Origin: Membranipora membranacea
Lineage: Eukaryota; Bryozoa; Gymnolaemata; Cheilostomatida; Membraniporidae
Assembly (NCBI GenBank): GCA_914767715.1
Contig: OU612066.1
Location: forward strand, 32,214,283 to 32,278,282
Reading direction: 5' to 3'
DNA: 64,000 nucleotides
In this document: positions 1 to 11,649 of the stretch, in pieces
Numbering within the stretch: position 1 is the first letter of the stretch
How the letters are laid out: every line of letters starts with the position of its first letter
Position numbers and translations under genes: made by a program
Notes under the pieces: generated by a model
The model's input: the letters and a program-made list of their open reading frames with translations, nothing else
What the model was told of the DNA's origin: nothing
Database searches by the model: none

Positions 1-35
1 ATATTTTTAGAAACAAACAAGTCTGTAGATATGTC

Positions 36-395
36 AGCCCATTACCATACATAAACACGGTAATTGTTATCAAGGCTATGTGCCCTTAGATGGTCGGTTT
101 GTGACAGACCTAGGATATGGTGGTACCATTTAAGTGAGAAATAATATAAAATGTCATACATTGCTTGTAGGAGTGTCAATGATGAGACAGATTTTGTTGG
201 AGGTTTGTGGTGCCATAGTGAATGAGCCTTTGGGTAGGTTTGTGTGTACACCTAATACACCTAAGGAAAGGAAGAATGTGACAGAAGGGTTTTCTGAACG
301 GTGGAATTTCCCTTGTATCGCTAAGTTATGAGCAGACTCTTGTGAGAGTACCATTTTCAGCCTCTCGTGTGGCTGTAATTTGATAAAAGACATGT
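36..395 (-). repeat. Dispersed repeat, inverted copy at 39952-40322
   Basis: About 340 bases here, read on the minus strand, match 39,952-40,322 read on the plus strand with scattered substitutions and a few indels. Both copies hold a partly open frame whose translations share the words AHSLWHHKPPT and LTLLQAMYDI, so the unit may once have been coding. I do not recognise the family. The copy at 40 kb has an extra 13-15 bases near its left end. Confidence 0.75.
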
Positions 396-417
396 TAAGA
401 TTTTTAAGATTATTGTT

Positions 418-670
418 TGGAAAGACATGTAGGGGGAGTTGTTTCCTCCAAATATAATTTGAGGTCGGAGTTCCAGCAGAATCAATATTGGACACATAGA
501 AAGTCATTGGACTTTAACCAATTTCCCTTTTAAATGATACTAGCCCTTTTAAAACTTCACGCCACTGCTGTTCTTTTGATGCTATTCCACTTCTTGAATG
601 GAAAGACATGTAGGGGGAGTTGTTTCCCCCAAATGTAATTTGAGGTCGGAGTTCCAGCAGAATCAATATC
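418..670 (+). repeat. 70-bp direct repeat, two copies
   Basis: The stretch starting GAAAGACATGTAGGGGGAG occurs at about 418-489 and again at 600-670 with only a few differences, about 181 bases apart. It lies just outside the dispersed repeat at 36-395. No coding signal is visible, and nothing is recognised from 680 to 1,060. Confidence 0.7.
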
Positions 671-1062
671 AAAATGTCGGTACTCAGCCTGATGATGTGT
701 TGTTAACTCTATGTCACCTGTCCAATTAATTACTTGTTGATTAATTAATCAATTACGCGGCAAATGGAAAAAACACACCTGGCGAAGGTAAGCATGACGT
801 AACGTAAAAAGCCAAAAATTTACCATTAATCTTTCCTTAACAACCTTACTGTGATTTTTGTGCAACTCTGTGATATTTACATTCCTCCTATTTATTCTCC
901 TTACACCCTTATTTATTCCCTATTTATTTGCTATTAATTCGCCTTCACTAGTGCTCTGTTACTGCTTATACATCATGGGTAGACGTTGAGGAAGAACCGG
1001 TGAGTTTTATTGTTATACTTTGTATTCACTGTGTGCTTATCTTATTGGCCATGGTTCCCGCC

Positions 1063-2175
1063 TCAACTTGAGGAACGTTCCAGAAAGGCAGAGGACAAGG
1101 AGGAGCGTGAGGCACCAGACGGCAGCTGGTGTCCTCATTGGTGACAGATGCCAACATACAGACCAAAGAGTCTTCCAATGCCACCTGCTCTCTCAGGAGC
1201 AAAGACAGTCAATCTTCAAGACTGTCAGGAATGACATCGCCTCTGAGCAGGGCAGGTGGAACTGGTATGCCAGCCATATCAAGGAAGTAAGTTGTTGTTA
1301 TTGATCTAGATTTACTCTCACGCTGTGCTGCATTGCTTGCTTTCTACTATTGCCTTAAAAATGACAAATTGTGTTTACCGTGCCCATAATGGTGTTGGTT
1401 GTATCTTTCACCTTTCGCATTCAATTTCAGGATGAAGTGAAACGATCGCGGGAGAGGCCTGGTGTTCCAAAGGAAAATAGGCGCACTCGCACAAGTGCTA
1501 GTGCGCGCTACTACCTCCCTCTGGATGGGAGCCAGGATGTGCGGGTGTGTGTTGGGATCTGGTGCGGCACCCTTGCCCTCAACTACAAGACAGTGCGTTT
1601 GATTTACTTATAACTCTCTTCAAACCGAGATTTGTGCCATTTAGTTTTTGATAGAAGGGTAATTGGTTCATGACTTCCTGTCTGTTCACTATCACTGCAT
1701 TCAATTCGATTTTATTTTATCCAAACAGGGGTTAAATAGTAAACGGAGGTCAATAAATGGAGTTAGAGAGAAGCGCCTGTGCCGGGGAATACCAGCCAAT
1801 AAAATACAAGACACAGAAATGGAGGACAAGGCTCGGTTGGTGATAGAGGCAAGCCAGGTGATGCGGAGCCACTACTGCCGCACTTCCAGCAGAAGGCAAT
1901 ATCTCCCTGCTGGAGTTCACCTGGCGGACCTCCGAGCCACACCTGGTTTTACACTTTTTGTGGCACCAACTATAATCTGGGTACCCACAAGCCGAAAAGT
2001 GATAAGTAAGTTGAACATCTTCCATTGCTTAGCAACCCTCTGTGATTATTTTGCGTTCCATGTTTTGTGTTGGTTATCCAATTGAAGACTTTCCTTCCAG
2101 ATAACTGAACTTTGTTATTGTTTCTTCCAGCTGTGACCAGTGTGTGATGTACCTGAACAAGAAAGATCCATCAAA
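1063..2175 (+). pseudogene. Exon-split transposase-like gene, frameshifted and truncated
   Basis: Four exons can be joined: up to 1286 (donor GTAAGT), 1431-1592, 1729-2005 and 2131 to about 2175, with phase-compatible junctions. The translation has the layout of a large group of uncharacterised transposon-derived animal proteins: a Cys/Arg-rich start followed by SQEQRQSIFK, then YYLPLDGSQDVRVC, then SHYCRTSSRRQYL, and a KPKSDNCDQC-type metal-binding motif across the last junction. The frame shifts once near 1925-1940, between the SHYCR motif and the Cys motif. The last exon is cut at about 2176 by a dispersed repeat. The start is not visible. It is therefore a dead 5' fragment; the family assignment rests on remembered motifs and has not been searched. 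Confidence 0.6.
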
Positions 2176-2660
2176 TGTCCCAAACTCTCTACTGTGATTA
2201 GGATAGGAATTGTCCTCCTACTTTGAAGAATAGGATAACCTTGTACATTAAACTAGACAGTTGTTACAAGGAATATCATTGGAAAAGCATTGTCTTCACA
2301 ACGATCTGAGTAAAGATGCTTCTATCCATTTCAGCAGAAAAAAACACATCTATCAAATTTAATCAGCAACAATATAGATTGCTATGAAAATGAGATACGT
2401 ATTGAATGCCTACTAATCACCACTGCGTGCTTTCAGCCAAACTCAAATATCTAATCAGAACTACAAACTGATGACTATCATACTTCCTTCCTTGTCGTTT
2501 TTTAGTGAGATAAATGATGCTAAGTAAGTGTTGATTAAAAACGTATCATCTCGGATCAGACATAACACATATCCAATCTGGTTTGTGGTTGAATCCGAGG
2601 TAAAATATCCAAATTCAACTCCAACCTCAAGAGGTCGTTCCACCCCTACACCCAAAACAG
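2176..2660 (+). repeat. About 490-bp dispersed repeat, direct copy at 35152-35660
   Basis: From TCCCAAACTCTCT to the block ending in GGTCGTTCCACCC, this matches 35,152-35,660 in the same orientation over its full length, with substitutions and small indels. It abuts the broken transposase exon, so it probably inserted there. No terminal inverted repeats or credible reading frame are seen, so its class is unknown. Confidence 0.8.
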
Positions 2661-2781
2661 ATCAATAAGAGAGCGGAAAAATCACAAACTTTAAAGTAAG
2701 ATTAACCTCTTTTCTTATTCTATAGTGTGTAAGCCCATATTCTAATATGTTTCAATGAAACATAGGTCAATGCCAAAATCT

Positions 2782-2858
2782 CAATGCTGAGTATTTTACC
2801 ACTGAACAACAAATTTATAATATGGATTTGTGGATCAGCGGTAAAATACTCAGCATTG
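2782..2858. repeat. Short inverted repeat
   Basis: CAATGCTGAGTATTTTACC at 2782-2800 is the reverse complement of GGTAAAATACTCAGCATTG at 2840-2858. The right arm and following bases recur at about 32,864-32,940, so the hairpin belongs to the upstream end of the neighbouring repeated element. Confidence 0.75.
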
Positions 2859-2924
2859 GTATTTTGTTGAAGTTAGTTTATCAGTATAAATAACTTTGTT
2901 CAATAAATAATCAATGTTAATAAC

Positions 2925-4288
2925 ACATGTTGCATCAATAGAATGTAGAGCAACCATGGTAAGAACCAGGAAAGAGGCAGAGGACAAAGCCACATGCCAG
3001 GAAAAACTATCGAGCATCCGCAAGGTCTAAACAGAATAAGCAAAGTCGGAAGAGACTAAAGCTTGCAAAGAACGTGCAGCGCGATAGAAAAAGAGGCGAA
3101 TAGGGATGATTTCACAGAGGAGACCGAGGAAAGACGACAGACGCATGCCGAGGCTCAGAGAAGATATCGCCAAGAGAAGAACCAGCAGACCAACACACCA
3201 CCACCTTTAACCCCAAACTCGAGGGCCATTTCAATTTTGAAATCTGTGGAGCAGCCTCCTTCGAAATCCTAGAATCCAAAAGACTGTTCAAGAGCCGAAA
3301 AAGGGAAGCAGGAGAAGCTATAGTCAATGCATCGGCAAAAGTGGTCAAAGAGAACAGGACAGTGAGAAAGTTACTGTCCCCTCATCTTAAAACTGGTAAT
3401 AAAAAGGCGATTTAAATATCAAGAAACCAAATATTACCTGTGTAAGGAAGGCTCTTATCCCAGAATTTCAGTCCAAACCCTAGAGAGCTCATGGGAAAGG
3501 CTACGAGACACTTATGAAACAGCTGCAAGCATTTCCTGCTCATATTTACAATGCCTATAATCAGGACCCTTACTGTTGTAGACTTTGCTGAGAATCATGT
3601 ATGCTAGATATTCAGGGAGGCACAGAGTACCTACTTCTGTTGTAATAACATTACTATTCACCCAACAGTTATGATTTTCCCAACTGGCTGTGAGATCTAA
3701 AGGGATGCCGTGATTATATGCTCAGCTGATATAAAGCATGATTCATTAGCTGTGAAGTGCAAGCTGCAGGCTGCCCCTTTACAATATATCCAACAGCTCT
3801 TTTGCTTTTCCAAGACAGCTTTCCATTACTAGTATGGCGTGACTTGCCGATCATAATTGTATCAACAGTCACATGGATTGCGATTGTTACTAGATTAGCC
3901 AGCTTGTAATGCTTGTTTTCCAACCTTAGTCATAGTTTTAGCTAAACCTGTTCATTCCCGGTACGCATGGCGTGATTTGATATTTTTAATAATGTTATGA
4001 GTTTACCACCACCACCTGATCATTCATTTGATTTCATTATACTTGTGTCATTTTCAGATGACGAGGTCGAACGTCATTACTTTTTGGTGCCGCCTGAAGA
4101 AATTACCAATTTGGAGGTGTGTATGGAAAAATTTCTGCGTACAACAACTTCTGAGAACCTAAATTATGTGCCCGTTGTTCCTACAGATTAATGTGAGTGA
4201 CGATGAAGGGGAAGTTGGTGAACTGGAGGTTGAGATAGGTGAGGGGAGAGAGGAGGTTACATTTCAGGAACGCCTGAACACAGTTTAA
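2925..4288 (+). pseudogene. Decayed transposase-like element (copy with inverted relative at 28.1-32.9 kb)
   Basis: An ATG at about 2956 opens MVRTRKEAEDKATCQ, followed by a basic region and a broken frame. Near 3580-3760 three-frame reading recovers the words expected of this family (an aspartate in a V/L-D-F-A-E-N block and SxDIKHDS), separated by stops and shifts. The same order of blocks occurs in inverted orientation at 28,125-29,190 and 32,740-32,850. Two tail exons look intact: about 4059-4119 after TTTTCAG, and 4180-4288 after TTCCTACAG, the latter acidic and ending in TAA. The element cannot encode a working protein. The assignment is by motif memory only. Confidence 0.5.
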
Positions 4289-4299
4289 TATACTAACAG

Positions 4300-5300
4300 T
4301 AAGTAAAGACGCCCAAATTAATTTTGAGGTAATGCCAGCAGATACGGCTGTCACAGCAGCAATCGAAACTTTAAATCTGGTAGCAAACAGCCGTTCTTTG
4401 TCAGCCTTCAAATTCACAGAGCTACCACTCTTCATCTTCTTTATAAGCAACAATACTGTTTTTTGTCAGTATCAAGCGAAACATCAAAATTCATTGCATT
4501 TTGAGGCTCCATACCAAGAAGCAACCTTGGTTGACTACTCTCGCCAAGTAAAAGCTCAATATTCTGTTTGCTGCTGACACTGTGTTATCCTGGCAGCGTC
4601 GATTATTGCATGAAAATCATTCAATAATATGACAGTGATGCGGAATATTTTTTGATCTGACCATTATTGATAACCACCGGTTGTTTCCATGAATAGGAAA
4701 GCTATCATTAGCTGTCGGCAGCAATGACATTTATTTGAAATAAGATGCTGACACAATGACATTGCATTAATGTGGCAGCAGTTGAAGTTAACCTTGTACA
4801 TCATTCTCATCGTGATCAAACAAACTTGAATTTTTACCTTCCCGAATCCCATGTGTACAAAATCTCATGAAATGACCCAATTGCAGTGGCATGCTCAGGC
4901 TGTTGTGGGTAGACTGTCACACCAGATCGGAAGAATGGGGATACTTTACACATGATTTACAGCGTAATCATTTATTATTATTTCCTATTTGGGATATTCA
5001 TGAGATATGACACATTAACAAATCATAGCATAGCATTGTATATTGACTTCATACTGTATGTGGTATCATTACTAATCATGCTGATGATATGCACTCTATA
5101 TTTATGTCAACTGACTGTTGAGGAAGTACGACCAAATCAGAGAAGCTGTGTTAATTTGCCGGAATTCAGCACCTCGCCTCTCACATCATGTCCTGTGCTC
5201 AGTGTGCAGGCCTAGAATCTTTAACACATATTGATATCTGGGATATTTTTTGGGCTAATGTTGATGAAGAAGGTGAGTGTATTAGATAAAACTTGAATGG
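4300..5300. other. No recognised gene
   Basis: AT-rich sequence with short frames only; none has splice context or a recognisable domain. Nothing supportable is seen. Confidence 0.5.
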
Positions 5301-5310
5301 GTGTCTTAGT

Positions 5311-5413
5311 ATCAATCCTACATTTTTCATGTTGCGAGCTTGAAGTGATATATCAACAGTAACTGTTGATATTTATCACTTCAAGCTTGCAACATGAAAA
5401 ATGTAGGATTGAT
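5311..5413. repeat. 103-bp palindrome
   Basis: Bases 5311-5360 and 5361-5413 are nearly perfect reverse complements, starting ATCAATCCTACATTTTTCAT and meeting at AACAGTAACTGTT with almost no spacer. One arm recurs at about 17,205-17,250. It could be the terminal part of a foldback element. Confidence 0.85.
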
Positions 5414-5414
5414 T

Positions 5415-5600
5415 GTTGTTCAAAGCACTTGTAGTTGTTACTGTTGGTTGAGGTCTATCAAGCAACTTCCCTGAGATTTAAGGGAGAACCTGTCATGAGA
5501 TGGGGATATTTTGAGGGGAAGTGAACAATAGCCTTGGAAGAATAAATCTACCATCTATCATATTGAAGCCAAAAAATATTTCTGTTAACTGTTTACATTG
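5415..5600 (+). repeat. Dispersed repeat, copy at 16915-17240
   Basis: The block from GTTGTTCAAAGCACTTGTAG through GGGGATATTTTGAGG and the following CTACCAT region matches 16,915-17,240 in the same orientation. The copy at 17 kb carries about 100 extra bases in the middle. Both copies sit beside the same palindrome arm, so arm and body form one repeated unit. Confidence 0.75.
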
Positions 5601-7480
5601 GGAAGACAGCCCTGTGGATGAATAAATAGTCTCACAGCGACTTGTTTACACCTCCCACCAACTAGCCAGCAATTGATTTCTAAACGGTAAGCTATCACAA
5701 TATTATGTATGGTCGATGTGTAAACACAGCGTACAGGGCCTTCATTGTCGGAATACTAACCTGATCGTGCATATGTATGGCTGATACAATATCAATATAT
5801 GTACAACCTAAACATATCTTTAGGGGAAACAAAGCACTTCATGTCATGCTTGGCGTTAGCGATTCTTCAGCAATTAGCCAGATATTGACATTTTTAAGTG
5901 TCACGTAACTTATCGTTGTTCTAAAACCATTCCCTCCTTATTTTCATACACAGGTATGACCATAAGAAGAAGACGACGGAGATGCGATCATTAGCAGATG
6001 GAATCACTGTAACCCCTCGCTTCAATGTGGCCAGTGTACTAAAAACTGGAGGCACTACAGTTGCTAAGCCTCAGTCTGCTGACCCAGTAAACCTCACATT
6101 CAGCGATTGCCGGCGAGAGAACGGTGAGAACAGCGATTCAAAGTAGATTTGCAACTAAAAAACGCATGAGCAGTAGACACGAGACGGCCAGAGAGTAGTG
6201 AAAGGCGTACTTTTACGTGTTGAAAGTGCAAACTACCCAAGACGGCAGCGAATGGCCATCGGCAAAACAGAGGACATTCTTTTTGTCCCGGGTTTGATTG
6301 TCATCTCTCATCCTTTTAAAACCACATTTACATTTACCAATGGCTCAGAGATTCTTGTACCCTCACTGCACACAGAAACACAAACTCACAAACTACAGCA
6401 GTGCCTGAGCATCAGAATCACCTTACGCAATGACTGCACAATTGCACTCTTTTTTGCTCCTGTCCGGAGCCTAATATTGAAATTTCTAGATGATGATTTT
6501 TACTGCCTAAATGAAATTGAAATTGGATTTTGTATTTGCTTGGCTCATATTGCTCCCAGAGCAAAATATATTTGGAAATTTCACACTTAGAGCTTTCTAT
6601 CGGTACCATTTTCAGTCGATCCGATCATTATGAAAAATATCGTTTATAGCGCCTACTTAATCTACTGTGAATTGATCATAAGTCAAAGCGTGCCATTACA
6701 AATTTTGGTACCGTTTTTATTTTATTAAACAACTCTTAGGTTGCACACAATTCACTGTAACTCAATGAAAACTTGTAAGGACACGGAGGTTGAGTCAGAT
6801 GATGACAGCGGTGTTGTTGTCGGTACTGAAGACAAAGATCAGAAATACAAGAAGAGGAGTGTCAAGGCACTGGTCAAGTTTTATGATCACTGGTTAAAAA
6901 GAAATCAAAATATTGCTTTAAATCTCATAAATACAAAGGAAAACACAGCTCATACTGTCAGCCCCACACCCACACTCATTGCAACAACAACAAAAAAAAC
7001 CTCGTAGCCCAGGGACAAAAAGAACATAATACACATAATTCGTACTTTAATAAATTATCTGCACAGTAAGCAGATTTTTTACGGAACAGAAACAAACAAG
7101 CTACTATAAGAGAGCAAAAGGTTCGTTTTTTTTATCATTTATTCTATACCTTGTTACAGATGATGATCAATTGTGCACATGTCAAACAAATATGTCTGGC
7201 TTAATATTTGTGTTAGTTATCAAATTGTATCAAATTAACTTCTTGTGTGTATTCAAATATCATTTATCATGTGATTTATTTCATCTTACTCTTTTAGACC
7301 TCACGGTGTGTTAATCGATAGTAACCAGTGTAAGTTGGACAAAAATAAACTTAAAATATAACCCCAAAATAACTTCCATTGATCGATCCATCAGTAAAAT
7401 TCAACTTCTAACAGTAGCTTCGGGTAAACCTAGCGACCCAGTAAAAACTGCTATAGTACTACCAACATGATCAATGGTGT
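5601..7480 (+). other. Mostly unrecognised; two possible exons
   Basis: A stretch at about 5953-6147 follows CATACACAG and reads as a hydrophilic open frame ending in TAG. Another open stretch at 6741-7007 encodes an acidic then basic peptide (VESDDDSGVVV, then KYKKRSVKALVK). Neither matches a family I know. No promoter, repeat or RNA gene is seen in the rest. Confidence 0.3.
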
Positions 7481-7496
7481 CTGTATTACTACAATC

Positions 7497-8460
7497 TCAC
7501 TCACCAAGACCCTCTACATCAACTGAGGTGGAAAGTGGGCAAGTGAACAGCAAAGCCCATTCAAGCCAGGTAAGCCACACAAAACAGGAACAGATCTCTA
7601 AATAGGTCACTAGTGATGGAACCCTTTTCGTGTGCAAAAAAAATGTTGCTGGATTCATTATGACATCACTATCGACCAGTGTATAGACACCATGGTGTTT
7701 CCAATTCAACCGGACTCAACTGCTTGCTGTGTGACTGTAATATTGATTTTAAATTTCTAGAAATCAGACCAGCACAGAATAACGATGTTGTGACCTGAGT
7801 TCGCTTTTCCTGGCGCTGCAGGGTCTGCATATACAGATTTTGAGTATGATGGCACATAACTGCAACATATGATTCCTTCCCTATTTTATTATGCCCGTTC
7901 TAGATTGATTCAGCTATAAAGACCAAAGAACTACAGCTGTATTGGAGAAGAAGAACAAGCGGTATAACAGAGACAATCAACCTCATCATTAAGTTCACAA
8001 GAAACAAAAAGTGTCTAAAACATATCAGATGCATTTCATTCCCTATACACAGTAAAAAGAATTGGCCATTAGCTTCTTTTAATAGAGTTGATAGGTTTAC
8101 TAAGTTTTTCTATTGTGAGCTATCACAAAATCTATGCAGGCTGAAGCAGCCAGCAAACTCAACGAGTTTGACGCAAAGTATGGCACTGGTCCATAAGAGA
8201 AAAAAAGTTGGCTGTTCCTGTCAACAGGTCATATGTGACACCTACTTAGGGTACTACCAAAAAGTAAGTTGGTTTCAATATCAAACGAGCAAAGGGCATT
8301 TATTTTCAGATGTGCAGTATAGTTTGCTGTTAGTCCTAGGTCTTGCTGAACATATTATTACTTCAATAAATAAGCCATTCATTAACTGGCTTACAGAAAT
8401 GTTATAGAAGGTGATAAGCTATGTATAAGCATTGTTAAAAGAGTGCAGTTTCCAATCAAG
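7497..8460 (+). pseudogene. Partial, broken duplicate of the gene at 8.8-11.6 kb
   Basis: Three parts match the downstream gene. About 7500-7569 ends HSSQ at a GTAAGC donor, like the fourth exon downstream. About 7640-7790 matches the block before and at the start of that exon (second and third copies near 9865-10010 and 10230-10370). About 8100-8460 matches 10,440-10,790, including exon 5 and its GTAAGT donor. In the exon-5 copy one extra base after the CATAAGA stretch shifts the frame. This is a decayed segmental duplicate, not a second working gene. Confidence 0.55.
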
Positions 8461-8788
8461 AGGATCCACTTCCCTGGAGTCCTTCCACTTACATCTTGCT
8501 TGATTCATTGCAGGTACAAAAAAAATATAAATGAATTTCAGTTCAAATCAAGTTTTTAACCCAGTCCTGCAGTAGGTATTTCGAGACGAATCTCAATTGT
8601 GGCTGATCAATAACCGATCCCCTTTTGCTTATATATGTCGGATGCTTATTTTATAAGGCACTGTTGCAAACAATCGGCACTTTCAGGTGTACCTGGCGAA
8701 GGGTTTAGCGAGGTGGAACCTCGAAAGACGGTTAGCAAGACAGACGTAAAACAGAGCTGTGACAGAGAGTAAGGAGTGCCACGACAGC

Positions 8789-11645
8789 ATGGCGCAAGAG
8801 ATAAGACGCTATGATTATCAGCTTGTAGAAATCTTTGATCGGCTATCGCACAACATTCTCAAGGAATCTCTAATAGAAGCGCCAAAGATATCAAAATTAG
8901 CAGGTGAGATATTCAATCTTGTAAACTGGACATGCCAAATATTCAACATTTTTATTTAGAAAATTAAATTTTTTTAAAGGATTATTCCGAATATAAGAAT
9001 ATCATGATCATCTATGCGGTCATTTGTCACATTGAACATAAACACTTTTCCTATATTTCATGTTCAAAATGATTGCAAGCCTCCCCGTTAAAATTCTCAG
9101 CGGTCTATTCTGCACGAATAGTGTACATAATATACTGGCAATACCAACACATTATTAGTTGCCTCCCCCTCCAGCTTGTAACATTTATATTTGATTGCTT
9201 GACCCAAGCTCTGACAGTTCTAGATGACTCCAAACTGCATAAGATGGCAAAAAGGATGGAAAAAATGTCAGGTTATGAAGAGGATCAAGGATTTGAGTCT
9301 GACCTCAACGAATTTCTGCTGTCTAAGGTAACTAACACTTCATCCATCCATCCAGAAATTATTATTATTGTTATAATTGTCTTGTAGCATCAAGAACCCG
9401 TACCACCTAGAGCTATTAACCCTTCCTCTGAGCCCACAGCCAGAATTTTCAATACCACCTTGTCTCGAGGAAGAACCACTGATCCCTGCTGCATATGTCC
9501 GTCAGCGAGTGTCATGTCACGTTGGTTGTAGACCAGGCTACATCTACTCCAGCTAATGTAAGTATGATCACAAATACCTTTTATAAATTGAATTAAAGAA
9601 TTTATACTATTGAGAAAAACAAAGTTTGCTTGAATGTAAAAATTGAGGTCTGAATAAATTTGAAAAGTTTCTGTACTGCGGCCATACCACTCACTGTATA
9701 AACCAACCAAAGTTTTAAGTCCAGCGACTTGAGTCTCAGGTATTGCTGTATATAACTTCGGCTGATCCTGGATCTTGACACAGGACACAAAGATCATAAC
9801 TACCCTTGCAGGTAGATAGAGCAACAGCATCTAAAATTGTTCACTAATTCTATTCATGTTAAAAAATATGAAACTGGGCTACAATCATTGACAACACTAT
9901 TTACCAGTGACTAGCCACCATGGGGTTTGAATTCAACCAGAATCTTGGACTTGCTGTGATTGTTGTATAAATTTTCAATTTCTAGAATTTAGACATGCAC
10001 AGAACACCGGAGCACGGAATCGTTAAAGACATCATTGAGGAACAAGTTTGCTTAGTGACCACTTTAGTGATCAGCGAAGCTTACTCAAGCCAGGTCGAAG
10101 CTTACTCAAGCCAAGTCGAAGCTAACTCAAGCCAGGTAAACCACACAAAAATCTTACGACCATTGCAGGTACAAAGAGCAATAGATTGATAAATAGGTCA
10201 CTAGTAATGTAACCCTTGGCATGTGCAAAAATAGGAAACTTAGCTAGATTCATTGCAACAACACTATCCACCAGTAACTAGCCACCATGGGGATTGAATC
10301 CAACCATAATCATTTGCTTGATGTGATTAAAAAATTTATTATCAATTTCTAGAAATCAGACACGCACGGCGTACCAGGCTACGAAGTTGTTGATGACTTG
10401 ATGACGCTCTCCTAGACGACTGCAGGGTTCTGCATATACAAAGTTTCAGATAATCACTATGCAGGCCCTGATCAGCAAGCTCAACCAGTTTTACACCAAC
10501 CAGTTGGCAATACTCCATAAGAAAAACGCAATGGCTGTTCCTGTCAACAGGTCATCTGTGACGCCTACTTTGGGTGCTACCAAAAAGTAAGTCAATTCCA
10601 ATATCGATCGAGCAAAAGACAAATTTTAAGAAGTGTTGATTAAAACCTAGATTACAGTATTGATTGCTGTTAGTCCTAGGTCTAGCTGAACATATTAATT
10701 CAATAACTATGCCATTCATTACCTGGCTAGTAATTGAAGGCGATAAGCTATGTATAAGCCACATTGAAAGAATGCTGTTTCCATTCAAATATTTTATCAA
10801 ACCAAATTTTGGTTACTGTTAACTTTTGTGTTATTACATTTCAGACTTTATATCTATGGGGGATCTCAGGCAAGGTCACCAACATCTAATCGTGTGATGC
10901 TAGCAACATTTGTCAAGCTGTCTGAGATATCTACATCTCTTCGGAAAGTAGCAGGGACCCAATACAAATCAAGATTCGCTTTTATGGGCGATCGCAACAA
11001 GGCAATTAGATCAGCTTACTACAACTCAGCACTGTCTAACACAGTCCTCAGTCTCCCTCCAACGAATCTACTGATGATTCATAAATGGTTAGTCTTTCAC
11101 CATTCCCAACACAAATTAGATTATCATACTGTGACTCATCATTGATGATGACAATGACTTAAGTCACAATGTCAATGAGCTATGACTCTGCCTTACGAAT
11201 ATATTCATATATTGATAATAAATATTTGTAATTTTGTATCAGTGAACAACATGACATCCTTTTTCTTCAAATTGACCTACGGAGTGGAGTTAATGAAAAT
11301 CTACGTTTGGAAAATAACTCTCGCACTGCTTGGAGATGATAAAGATAACAGAAATAGACCATTGCTTATATAATTAATCTATATTCATATTTGAAGGGCA
11401 GTAATATATATGTGGCCTTGTGTGTATAATCATTGAATATTATCCAATTATTGACTGACACAAAAAATTTATCCTTCGTATTTTGTAGGTTTGATAATCA
11501 CTTCAGGGCTTTAGAACTAAAAACCCTGTCGCATGGTGTCCCGATAACCAAGGCGCCGAGAGTTGCTCAATGCACCCAGCCTGCAAAACAACTTAGCCAG
11601 TGCCTGCACCTAAAAATTCATAACAGGTCGTGTTACCAGAGGTAG
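8789..11645 (+). CDS. Seven-exon gene, unrecognised product (about 363 residues)
   Basis: Exons 8789-8903, 9209-9327, 9388-9557, 9986-10135, 10450-10586, 10845-11087 and 11489-11645 (TAG) are each bounded by AG and GT, and their phases agree at every junction (1, 0, 0, 0, 2, 2). The exception lies inside exon 3, where one indel around 9465-9490 is needed to stay open: either a real lesion or a missed small intron. The protein begins MAQEIRRYDYQLVEIFD, is charged and probably helical in its first third, has three tandem EAxSSQV heptads in exon 4, and ends with a basic, conserved-looking region (KVAGTQYKSRFAFMGDRNKA in exon 6). No signal peptide or membrane segment is seen, and I do not recognise a domain. 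A decayed duplicate lies just upstream. Exon 2 uses the acceptor after TTGACCCAAG because upstream acceptors bring in a stop. Confidence 0.5.
10076..10137 (+). repeat. 21-bp tandem repeat, three copies, inside an exon
   Basis: GAAGCTTACTCAAGCCAGGT and its two successors repeat every 21 bases, coding EAYSSQV, EAYSSQV, EANSSQ in the fourth exon. The unit length is a multiple of three, so copy-number change would keep the frame. The last copy ends at the splice donor. Confidence 0.9.
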
Positions 11646-11649
11646 CTGG

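Noticed and set aside
6198-6590. 130-codon plus-strand open frame
   Set aside because: No recognisable domain, no neighbouring exons, and no start context; not distinguishable from chance in AT-rich DNA.
9390-9830. 146-codon minus-strand open frame
   Set aside because: It is the antisense shadow of an exon and intron of the plus-strand seven-exon gene.
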